Origin: Deltaproteobacteria bacterium
Lineage (GTDB): Bacteria > Desulfobacterota > Binatia > HRBIN30 > CADEER01
Assembly (NCBI GenBank): GCA_029262455.1
Contig: JAJCZJ010000041.1
Coordinates: 1 to 61,670 of the forward strand
Direction of reading: 5' to 3'
DNA length: 61,670 nucleotides
The translations under genes and the position numbers were made by a program. Below the pieces are notes generated by a model. The model worked only from the letters and a program-made list of their open reading frames with translations. It was not told where the DNA came from and ran no database searches. This document shows positions 26,841 through 34,151 of this stretch, piece by piece. Every line of letters starts with the position of its first letter. The stretch's first letter is position 1.

Positions 26841-29423
26841 GTGGAGTTGTTGTTGAGTTCAGAGGCCAGGCCGATTCTTATTTCTGCATTGTTGGCGGGA
26901 ATTTTTTTCGTGGCTGTTGGTGCAGACGCCCAAGCACTTCCCTCGATTCCGGGGGACGCCAACTGCGATGGGCTCAGGCTGGCGGACGATGTTCGCCATC
27001 TCGCCCTGGAATTGCAGGACGGTGACGGTCCAGCGGTCGAGGACGCCGACGGCGGTCTGCGGGTGAGTTGTTTGGGGGCCGACGTCAATGAGGATGGTCG
27101 GCTGACGGCGGCGGATCTGCCGGCCTTGCTGCTGTCTCTGAGCCGGGCTGGAAACCTGGTCTTTGGCGCTGGGCCTGAGATCACGTTCCTCGGGATCGCT
27201 GCCGCCAACGGGGCGGTCCTGGCTCCTGAGAGAACCGACCCCCTGCCGACTTTTCGCTCTGTGGCGGGTAGTGGCTTCCGTATCGTCGTGGAAGCGGCGC
27301 CTGGACCGTCACGCGCCGCTGTCGGAATGAGAATCTTCAACTCGGACCCGTTTAACCCGGACCGTGTGCCTGACATCCAGATCGTATTCTCGCAGTCCCT
27401 TGGTGACGGCAGTCCCGCGGTTTGTGACCAGGATGAGGGCGGAGTGCCTGCCGCGTTGATTCCGAGTTTTGCTTTCGTACAAACTGTCGCCGATCAAATG
27501 AACGACGTCGGATGTCGTATTGTCGCGGTGGGCAACCCGAACGTCGCCTGTACGGTCAACGAGTTTGGTGTCAATGCGTTCGCGGACGATCGGAGCCAAG
27601 TCCAGTTCTGCCTTCCGATCTCCGGTCTCGAATCGCTGATCGACGGTGAAACAGTGGTTTCGGTCCGCGCGCTGGATATCGAGGGGCGTCCGGGTGTACC
27701 GGCGCAAGCGGCGGTATTTGTTGGCACGGATCCGCTGCCGACTCTTCCCCCTACGGCGACGGCAACCGCGTTGCCGACGGAAACACCTAGCCCGACGGAA
27801 ACAGAGACCCCGGCGCCGAGTGCGACAGCCAGCACGACCCCGAGTCGTACGCCCACCCCCGACCCGCTGGCGACGTCGACCAGGACGCGGACGCCGTCAC
27901 GCACCGGTACGCGGACCAGGACGCCGCGCAACACCGTGACGTTCACTCGGACAGTGCGCGGTACGCGAACCCCGACGTCGACGCGGACCACAACGGCGAC
28001 TAGGACCCGGACACCGACCCGGACACTCACAGGTACCCGGACGGCAACGCGTTCGCGTACGGCGACAAAAACGAGAACCCCGACGATCACCAGAACGCCG
28101 ACACGAACCCGAACGATGGGCCCCTCGCCGACGGGGACCTTGCCGACAGCGACCCGTACCCTCGTGCCGACCCGTACCCCGCGTCCGACACGCACCGAGA
28201 CGGTGACCCGGACCGCCACCGGCACGCGGACGGGTACGCGTACGCCTACGCCTACCCGTACGCGCCCAGGTACACGCACGCCGACCCCGTCGCGCACTCG
28301 CCCGGGGACGCGCACTCCCACGCCGACCGATTCTCCTACCTCTACGCGGACTCCTTCGCCGAGCCGTACTGCGACGATCACGCCGATCACTCCCGGCGCT
28401 CCAACGCCGACGAACACGTCGGAGCCGACGCTGACACCGACGGCGACTCGCACCCGGACGCCGACTCGCACCCGGACGCCGACGCGTACGGCGACCCCGT
28501 CGCGGACTGACACTGCGTCGCCGACGATGACCGGTACCGCAACGGTCACGGGAACACGGCCCCCCTCGTCCACTCCTACTGCGACGAGAACGCCTACATT
28601 GACGAGAACCAGTACGCGATCTTCGACGCCGACGTTGACCAAGACGAACACCCGTACGCGCACGAACACCCGCACGCGAACCAATACTGCGACGCATACG
28701 GGGACCCCGACTTCGACGGAGACGCGAACCAATACGAGAACTCCGACCGTGACGTTGACGCCGACGATTACTCAGACCCCGACCATCACGCGGACGCCGA
28801 CGGAGACGAGAACTCCGACCAACACCCCTCGTCCGGGAGTCGTGGTCACGTACTTGGGACTAGCCCGGCCGGATGACTCAGTCATCGAGCCGTCGGGGAC
28901 CACCGACGACGGGCTACCGATTTACGAGCGCCCGGTTGGCTTTCTATTTAGTATCGTCGTTGAAGGGCGGCCCTTCTCGTTCGTACGCGGAGCCGGGCGA
29001 TCGACGTTCCGATTCAGCCCTGGAGACCCGTCGGCTCGCCCCGACATGGAAATGTTGTTGTCGAACCCGATTGGCAATGGCAGTGCCGAAGTTTGCGACA
29101 ACATGCTGCCGATTATCGGTGGGGTTCCCAGTATTGCGAACTTCGAACAAACCCAGGAGGTGGCGAACGCGCTCAATGATCTGGGTTGCCGTTTTGTCGA
29201 CGGCTCGGGCCAAACGATTGCGCGCTCTAGCAGCGAGGCCTGTACCAGCTCTAGCGACGGCGGGTTCCGCTTTGTTGATTCGACGAGCTTGGTCCAGTTT
29301 TGTGGGCTGATCGCTGAGGCCTTTTCCTTTCCCGTTGGGGACACCACTGTGACGGTTAGGCTGCGAGACCAATTCGGGGTGCCGGGTCCGGAATCGGCTA
29401 TGGTGATCCGCGTCGGGCGTTAG
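26841..29423 (+). CDS. Secreted Thr/Arg/Pro-rich protein with dockerin-like repeats and duplicated terminal domains
   Basis: An 860-aa exported protein (GTG start; signal [20 protein letters not shown]). At about 37-95 two dockerin-like calcium loops appear ([17 protein letters not shown] and [15 protein letters not shown]). About 108-296 is a domain I do not recognise, beginning [17 protein letters not shown] and containing [10 protein letters not shown] and [22 protein letters not shown]-type linker of about 350 residues follows (about 300-665). The C-terminus (about 668-860) is a diverged copy of the same domain: [28 protein letters not shown] and [12 protein letters not shown]. The two copies thus flank the linker. 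The Arg-rich linker is unusually basic for a surface linker. Confidence 0.88.
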   Translation: MELLLSSEARPILISALLAGIFFVAVGADAQALPSIPGDANCDGLRLADDVRHLALELQDGDGPAVEDADGGLRVSCLGADVNEDGRLTAADLPALLLSLSRAGNLVFGAGPEITFLGIAAANGAVLAPERTDPLPTFRSVAGSGFRIVVEAAPGPSRAAVGMRIFNSDPFNPDRVPDIQIVFSQSLGDGSPAVCDQDEGGVPAALIPSFAFVQTVADQMNDVGCRIVAVGNPNVACTVNEFGVNAFADDRSQVQFCLPISGLESLIDGETVVSVRALDIEGRPGVPAQAAVFVGTDPLPTLPPTATATALPTETPSPTETETPAPSATASTTPSRTPTPDPLATSTRTRTPSRTGTRTRTPRNTVTFTRTVRGTRTPTSTRTTTATRTRTPTRTLTGTRTATRSRTATKTRTPTITRTPTRTRTMGPSPTGTLPTATRTLVPTRTPRPTRTETVTRTATGTRTGTRTPTPTRTRPGTRTPTPSRTRPGTRTPTPTDSPTSTRTPSPSRTATITPITPGAPTPTNTSEPTLTPTATRTRTPTRTRTPTRTATPSRTDTASPTMTGTATVTGTRPPSSTPTATRTPTLTRTSTRSSTPTLTKTNTRTRTNTRTRTNTATHTGTPTSTETRTNTRTPTVTLTPTITQTPTITRTPTETRTPTNTPRPGVVVTYLGLARPDDSVIEPSGTTDDGLPIYERPVGFLFSIVVEGRPFSFVRGAGRSTFRFSPGDPSARPDMEMLLSNPIGNGSAEVCDNMLPIIGGVPSIANFEQTQEVANALNDLGCRFVDGSGQTIARSSSEACTSSSDGGFRFVDSTSLVQFCGLIAEAFSFPVGDTTVTVRLRDQFGVPGPESAMVIRVGR
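27760..28835. repeat. Low-complexity tract encoding the Thr/Arg/Pro linker
   Basis: Degenerate 6-bp-type units (ACGCCG, ACCCGG, ACGCGG, ACCCGT) encode alternating Thr with Arg or Pro for about 350 codons. The antisense strand is open through most of it and gives spurious Val/Arg-rich proteins. Confidence 0.9.
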
Positions 29424-29598
29424 AAGGGGACTTGGCGGACCGTCGTTGACTCCGCGGGGGGCATTCGTTAGCCTCTACGAAAGCCGCGATGGTGAGGATT
29501 CCAGCCCGTCGCCCGTTCGAGAGTCGTTGTAAGTCCTCGGGTTTTTGCTGGTACCACCATGCAATTGATTTGCGTTCGTCGCGAGGAAGGATGCCTAA

Positions 29599-29766
29599 AT
29601 GGCTGTAAAGAAAGCAAAAACTGCTCAAAAGGCTAATGCGTCATTACACAAGCACGAGTGCCCGAGTTGTGGCTCAGAAAGCCGTGTCACCCTGTATACT
29701 GGGTATGGCCAGAAAGGCTTCTTTTGGGTTTGCGAAAAGGCATGCGGCTATTCGGCACGAACCTAA
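29599..29766 (+). CDS. Small zinc-ribbon protein, 55 aa
   Basis: A short gene with ribosome-binding site GAGGAAGG upstream of the ATG at 29599. The product has a basic N-terminus (MAVKKAKTAQKANASL), then HECPSCGSESRVTLYTG and FFWVCEKACGYSART. CPSCG with CEKAC forms a zinc-ribbon pattern (CxxC-x18ish-CxxxC). It is followed 40 bp later by another basic zinc-ribbon gene, suggesting a functional pair. No firm family assignment. Confidence 0.7.
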   Translation: MAVKKAKTAQKANASLHKHECPSCGSESRVTLYTGYGQKGFFWVCEKACGYSART

Positions 29767-29806
29767 TTTCGGGTCGCGCGGAACGGTAGCCCCAGGAGAC
29801 TAGTCG

Positions 29807-30205
29807 ATGGCGTCCACGAAGGCGAAAAAGACCCCCACTGGTAAGACAGACAAGGCCAAAGCCGGACGTTCGAAAGCCCGTAAGCCGTCGTCCGTGCTGG
29901 GCAAGGATGATTCCGGCCAAGATGACGGTGATCTGCCTAAGGACGAAACCGGCCGACGCAAAATCAAGCGTCAGTACGAGACCCTTCTCGGCATCCGTAT
30001 TGAGAAACTGAAGGGCCGCATCCTCAACCGAGAGCGTATCAACAAGACGATCGAGGGCGTGTACTTCATTTGCATCAAGTGCAAGCAGGTTTGCCACAAT
30101 ATGGACGACGGTCTGGTGGAAGATCCCGACAACGTGGTCAACGCGTGTGGGAACTGCTCAAACTCGAAGGGCAAGTCGGGCAAGAGCAAGCAAGACGCGG
30201 CCTGA
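29807..30205 (+). CDS. Basic protein with C-terminal zinc ribbon
   Basis: A 132-aa protein. Residues 1-45 are Lys/Ser/Ala-rich and resemble histone-like tails. The central part (RRKIKRQYETLLGIRIEKLKGRILNRERINKTIEGVYF, in pieces) is helical. The C-terminus has a four-cysteine zinc site, CIKCKQVC and ACGNC. The composition suggests nucleic-acid or ribosome binding. A leading GGAG (CCCCAGGAGAC) precedes ATG. It is the last gene before the terminator array, whose first stem begins inside its stop codon. Confidence 0.78.
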   Translation: MASTKAKKTPTGKTDKAKAGRSKARKPSSVLGKDDSGQDDGDLPKDETGRRKIKRQYETLLGIRIEKLKGRILNRERINKTIEGVYFICIKCKQVCHNMDDGLVEDPDNVVNACGNCSNSKGKSGKSKQDAA

Positions 30206-30345
30206 GCCGGCACGGCTTTTGGTTGCCCGTTGAGCCGGCACGGCTTTTGGTTGCCCGATGAGCCGGCACGGCTTTTGGTTGGCCGATGAGCCGGCACGGC
30301 TTTTTTTGCCCTGAATGAGCCGGCACGGCTTTTTTTGCCCTCATC
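30203..30345 (+). repeat. Five tandem intrinsic-terminator-like units
   Basis: The hairpin AGCCG-GCA-CGGCT occurs five times, starting at 30205, 30233, 30261, 30289 and 30318, so the period is 28, 28, 28 and 29 bp. Each copy is preceded by TG and followed by a T-run: TTTTGG in copies 1-3 and TTTTTTT in copies 4 and 5. The first stem overlaps the TGA of the upstream gene. There are no unique spacers. Confidence 0.88.
30289..30336 (+). terminator. Strong intrinsic terminators (copies 4 and 5 of the array)
   Basis: Two 5-bp stems AGCCG/CGGCT with GCA loops run directly into seven T residues (30301-30307 and 30330-30336). This is the standard rho-independent form on the plus strand, and would end transcription of the zinc-ribbon genes. 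Confidence 0.7.
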
Positions 30346-30486
30346 GTTCAACCGACTACTTGTGTCCTGAACCAGGCCTTCGACGCTCCTGCCGGCGTCC
30401 CTTGTCCTAAGATTTGCCAAACATGACTTCGTGGTCGTGGCTTGGCACGGACGCGGATTGCTCGCCGATTGCAACCGACCAACGAT

Positions 30487-31392
30487 CTAGGCTGGGATAT
30501 CGAAAAAATCTGCTGGCGTTGGCGAATCGATGGTCATAGCGATTCCTGAGCGAGGGTGCTCTAGCGCGACACGGGTCGCGTGCAGTAGCAGTCGCATCGA
30601 GGCCGATGTTGGTTCACCGTAGAGCCGATCTCCGATGATCGGATGTCCGATCGAGGCCATGTGGGCTCTGATCTGGTGTCGCACCCCGGTTTCGATGGTA
30701 ATCTCTACTTTTGAGTAACTTGCGCTTTCGGTTGATCCGATTGGCGTATAGCGCGTGATCGCGGCGCGCGAGGGCTTCTTGGAATGAGGCGGCGCGACTT
30801 CGACGCTGCCACTGATGGCGCTGTCCTGCAGCGCATCGGTAATCTGTCCGGGACTGTCGATATGACCGCGGACGATGGCGACGTAGGTCTTGCGGATCTT
30901 GTGCTCGGAGAAGCCTCTGCGAAGTTCTTCGTACGCCCGGCGGGTCCTTGCGCCGACCAGCACCCCGGAAGTCGCGGTGTCCAGCCGGTGAGCGATCCCG
31001 GATTCGATCCCATACGCGGTGATTGAGGCGGTCTCCGGAAACCGGGCGACGAGAAAGTTTGCCGCCGTGCCGAGATCAGTCACACGCTGTGCGATCGAGG
31101 GCATGTCGCACGGCTTGTCTAGCGCGACGAGGTCTTCGTCGGCGAAAAGGATCGGTAGCGAAAGCTCGGCTTGCGGGCGCAGAGTGAGGGTTTCGACCAG
31201 GCGAGCGTCGACCGAAACTCGATCTCCAGGAGCCAGAGGACGTCCTTTGCGGGACTTTTGGCCATTGACGAACACGTCGCCGCGGCCGAGTACCGTTAGG
31301 ATGTGCCGGCGCGAAAGATGCGGCAGGCTATTGCAAAGGAATCGATCCAGCCTCATCGGCTCGGTGGCCAGCAGTGCGAGGCGTCGGGTCAA
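30487..31392 (-). CDS. RluA-family 23S/tRNA pseudouridine synthase
   Basis: A 301-aa enzyme that isomerises specific uridines in rRNA or tRNA. An S4 RNA-binding domain is at the N-terminus (about 13-65, MRLDRFLCNSL and LGRGDVFVNGQ). The catalytic domain shows ALDKPCDMPS, GIAHRLDTATSGVLV with the catalytic Asp, KTYVAIVRG and GVRHQIRAHMASIGHPIIGDRLYG. The site specificity (RluC/RluD type) cannot be told. Its ATG overlaps the TGA of the upstream hydrolase-like gene by 4 bp. It converges on the terminator array. Confidence 0.94.
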   Translation of the reverse strand: MTRRLALLATEPMRLDRFLCNSLPHLSRRHILTVLGRGDVFVNGQKSRKGRPLAPGDRVSVDARLVETLTLRPQAELSLPILFADEDLVALDKPCDMPSIAQRVTDLGTAANFLVARFPETASITAYGIESGIAHRLDTATSGVLVGARTRRAYEELRRGFSEHKIRKTYVAIVRGHIDSPGQITDALQDSAISGSVEVAPPHSKKPSRAAITRYTPIGSTESASYSKVEITIETGVRHQIRAHMASIGHPIIGDRLYGEPTSASMRLLLHATRVALEHPRSGIAMTIDSPTPADFFDIPA

Positions 31393-32183
31393 AGCGTGTC
31401 CTCGGAGGGCAGATCGGCCTCGAGATTTTCTGCGATGTAGCGGAATACCTGGTCCGAGAACAGTAGAGAGAAGTGTCCGACACCATGCACCTCGATGTTG
31501 AATGCCCCCGGGTAGTAGGCACCATCTGTTGGATCGAGCCAGGCATCACCGTCCGAGTAGAGTGCGATCCCATCGAATTTGCGCTGGCGCGGGTCCGCTT
31601 CGTTGACCAACGAAATGTAGGCAGACTTCGGATGGACGTCGCCGGTTAGAGATTTTGCGAAAGTCCCCTGATGAGGCGTGGCCAACGTCAGGATTCGTTC
31701 GAATCGATTGTACTTCGATGCGATTTGGCGGGCGATCAAGCCAGCGCGACCGAATCCAATCAGAGTAATAGGTCCGGGGGGGCACTTCTCGCTGATTTCG
31801 GTGGCCAGATGATCAATGGCTTCAGATGTACCGGGGTTTTTAACTTTGCTAGATCCAACGACGTTCCATCCCGCGCCGCGCAGCCTCCGCTGCAAGAGCC
31901 AGGTTGCCGATTTCGGAAGGCGACGTTCCGGAATGAGGGCGATTGTTGCACGCCGGTTGGCGGCTGTCGTTGATCGGGCCGGGACGAGCGTTGACAGTGG
32001 CCCAAGCAGGAGCAGGGCGGTGGCCACCACCTCGTCGATCAAGGCGCGCATGGACAGCAGCCCGGGAACTTTGCCGTGGCCCCGTTTTCGCGGCTGTGTC
32101 CGTGGCCAATGGATCGCGGTGTTGATGCCGATCAGGAGGATCGGGATCAAGAGAAGGGCGACCGAGAAAAGAAGTGCGATCAT
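31389..32183 (-). CDS. Membrane-anchored alpha/beta-hydrolase-like protein lacking the nucleophile serine
   Basis: A 264-aa protein with an N-terminal hydrophobic segment (about 3-25) and a second one (about 47-65). The rest resembles triacylglycerol lipase-type alpha/beta hydrolases: ITLIGFGRAGLIARQIAS corresponds to the nucleophile elbow, followed by LATPHQGTF and a C-terminal VGHFSLLFSDQVFRYI with the usual histidine. The elbow reads Gly-Phe-Gly-Arg-Ala-Gly where Gly-His-Ser-x-Gly-Gly is expected, so the serine is replaced. It may be catalytically inactive or use another residue. Translationally coupled to the pseudouridine synthase. Confidence 0.82.
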   Translation of the reverse strand: MIALLFSVALLLIPILLIGINTAIHWPRTQPRKRGHGKVPGLLSMRALIDEVVATALLLLGPLSTLVPARSTTAANRRATIALIPERRLPKSATWLLQRRLRGAGWNVVGSSKVKNPGTSEAIDHLATEISEKCPPGPITLIGFGRAGLIARQIASKYNRFERILTLATPHQGTFAKSLTGDVHPKSAYISLVNEADPRQRKFDGIALYSDGDAWLDPTDGAYYPGAFNIEVHGVGHFSLLFSDQVFRYIAENLEADLPSEDTL

Positions 32184-32358
32184 TGTAATGGTTGCGCCTT
32201 GCGGATCCGTTTCTTCGCCGAATCCTATGGGCTGGTAGCCAAGGGCGGGGCGAATGGTTCACGAGTGACCGCTACCGCAAACCGCGCCCGACGGCCAGAG
32301 GGCGCTCCGGTTGCGCCCGTTCTGAGTCGGTTGTTCGCAAAGCTCGAGCAAAGTCGTC

Positions 32359-32387
32359 TTGCTATTGTTTACACGTTCGGAAATGAT
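32359..32387 (+). promoter_or_regulatory. Candidate promoter upstream of manC
   Basis: TTGCTA (32359-32364) and AATGAT (32382-32387) are separated by 17 nt, each with four of six consensus matches, 44 bp before the manC ATG, in the divergent gap with the hydrolase-like gene. Confidence 0.3.
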
Positions 32388-32430
32388 CCGGCGCCATCGT
32401 CGCCATTTGCGGCGGGAAAGGTAGGTCTGG

Positions 32431-33537
32431 ATGGGGGCGAGAACGTCTCGCGGAGGTGGTGGGCGACACCGTTGGGCTGTCATTATGGCGGGTGGTGTCG
32501 GGTCTCGGTTTTGGCCGCACAGCCGGAGGAAGCGTCCCAAGCAGTTCCTCAATGTTCAGGGTCAGCACACACTCATAGAAGACGCCCTACACCGACTGCG
32601 CGGAGTGGTGCCTGCGGAACGAGTGTTGGTCGTAGCCGGTCCGGAGTTTTCTGGACTGATTCGCCGACATCTCAAGCAGCTGCCGGCGAAGAATCTGGTC
32701 ATTGAACCGTCGGCGCGCGGTACCGCGGCCTGCTTGGCATTGGCCGCGAAGGAGATTGAAAAACGCGACCCGGAAGGGGTCATGGCGGTTTTCACTGCCG
32801 ACCACGTGATCGGGCCGCTGGATAAGTTCCAGCGATGTGTGCGGATCGCCTACGCGACCGCCGAGTCCGAACGCTGCTTGGTGACGTTCGGAATCAAGCC
32901 AACTGGTCCGGACACGGGATTTGGTTACATTGAGGTGGGCGCGGCCCTTCGCCGATCCAGGCCGCGCGTGCTGTGGGCGAAGCGCTTCGTCGAGAAGCCG
33001 GATGTCGCGACGGCGCGTCGCTATCTACGGACGGGGCGCTACTACTGGAATTCCGGCATGTTCGTCTGGTGCGTCGATGTGCTGGCGGAAGAATTAGCCC
33101 GTTACGCGCCGAAAATCGTACGCGCTGTGGATGCAGTGGTCGCGGCCCCGAGTCGGGGGCCGGTGCTCGCCCGTGCACGGCGGGTTTTTTCAAGGCTAGA
33201 GTCGTTGCCGATCGACGTCGCCGTCATGGAGAAGTCGGATCGAGTTGCCGTGGTCGAAGGTGACTTCCGGTGGGACGATGTTGGCAGCTGGGCGGCGATG
33301 GACGGAGTGTGGCCGCGGGATAGCGCGGGCAACGTGTCGCGCGGTAACGTGCTTCAGATCGATTGCCGGGACACTGTTTTGAGCTCGGACGGTCGGTTGA
33401 TCGCCGCGGTGGGTGTGGATGATCTGGTTGTCGTGGAGAGCTCGGACGCCATCCTCATCTGCCCGAAGAGCCGCGCGCAGGAGGTCAGGCGCATTGTCGA
33501 CGAACTCAAGAGACGAGGAGATCTGGACCGGCTCTAG
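32431..33537 (+). CDS. manC: Mannose-1-phosphate guanylyltransferase
   Basis: A 368-aa enzyme that makes GDP-mannose from mannose-1-phosphate and GTP. The nucleotidyltransferase signature is MAGGVGSRFWPHSRRKRPKQF, followed by VIEPSARGTAACLALAA, FTADHVIG, GFGYIEVG, FVEKPD and YYWNSGMFVW. There is no C-terminal phosphomannose isomerase (cupin) domain, so it is the monofunctional type. The phosphomannomutase at 1.7 kb would supply its substrate. Used for mannose-containing polysaccharide or glycan synthesis. Confidence 0.94.
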   Translation: MGARTSRGGGGRHRWAVIMAGGVGSRFWPHSRRKRPKQFLNVQGQHTLIEDALHRLRGVVPAERVLVVAGPEFSGLIRRHLKQLPAKNLVIEPSARGTAACLALAAKEIEKRDPEGVMAVFTADHVIGPLDKFQRCVRIAYATAESERCLVTFGIKPTGPDTGFGYIEVGAALRRSRPRVLWAKRFVEKPDVATARRYLRTGRYYWNSGMFVWCVDVLAEELARYAPKIVRAVDAVVAAPSRGPVLARARRVFSRLESLPIDVAVMEKSDRVAVVEGDFRWDDVGSWAAMDGVWPRDSAGNVSRGNVLQIDCRDTVLSSDGRLIAAVGVDDLVVVESSDAILICPKSRAQEVRRIVDELKRRGDLDRL

Positions 33538-33606
33538 TCTCCGTCGAGATCTCGATCCTCGCCGCCAGGCTGGGACGACGGATCGCAAGGAGTAGTCCGC
33601 GAGTTG

Positions 33607-34035
33607 ATGATCCGAAGGTACGCAGAGCAAGACACCGAGGCGGTGATTGACGTCTGGCGGCTAGCCAGCGAAGTGGCCACGCCGTTTCTTCCGGCTGATT
33701 TCTTGGAACGGGAGCCAGACAATATTCGCAACATCTATTTGCCGCACGCTGAGACCTGGGTGTTTGAGGCTGAAGGTTCGGTTGTCGGTTTTCTATCGCT
33801 CATCGGAGACGAGGTCGGCGCGATCTTCGTGTATCCTCGATGTCATGGGCGTGGGATCGGGCGAGCGCTGATGGACCACGCAGTGCAATTGCGAGGGTCT
33901 CTGTATCTGGACGTGTTCAAGGACAATGCACTCGGGCGTCGCTTCTACGAACGCTACGGTTTTCTATGTGAAGGCGAGCACGTCCACGAAGAAACCGGCT
34001 GCACTTTGGTGAGGCTCAAATTGGGGCGAAAATAG
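33607..34035 (+). CDS. GNAT-family N-acetyltransferase
   Basis: A 142-aa acyltransferase with the GNAT fold: the N-terminal MIRRYAEQDTEAVIDVW, the acetyl-CoA-binding motif A in YPRCHGRGIGRALMDHA (pattern RxxGxG/A), and the C-terminal DVFKDNALGRRFYERYGF. The length is standard. The substrate is unknown. The start is ATG at 33607; a TTG three bases upstream is possible. It lies between manC and plsB. Confidence 0.9.
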   Translation: MIRRYAEQDTEAVIDVWRLASEVATPFLPADFLEREPDNIRNIYLPHAETWVFEAEGSVVGFLSLIGDEVGAIFVYPRCHGRGIGRALMDHAVQLRGSLYLDVFKDNALGRRFYERYGFLCEGEHVHEETGCTLVRLKLGRK

Positions 34036-34151
34036 GCTTGGCCGCCCGCCGAAAGACAGGACGGTGAGCTCTTGATTGAGGCGGCGCCGTGTTGGTTTCG
34101 TGCCCGCCGAAGCTGCATGCTATCTTTTTGAGTCCTATCTTTGAGATCGAT

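Noticed and set aside
27494-28732. 412-aa minus-strand open frame
   Set aside because: Antisense of the Thr/Arg/Pro linker; composition is purely the complement of the repeat.
30203-30345. Possible CRISPR array
   Set aside because: Units are identical in full and contiguous with no unique spacers; period of 28-29 bp is taken up entirely by the hairpin unit.
29971-30474. Minus-strand frame with repeated KAVPAH-like units
   Set aside because: It reads the terminator array backwards; repeats are hairpins with T-runs, not codons.
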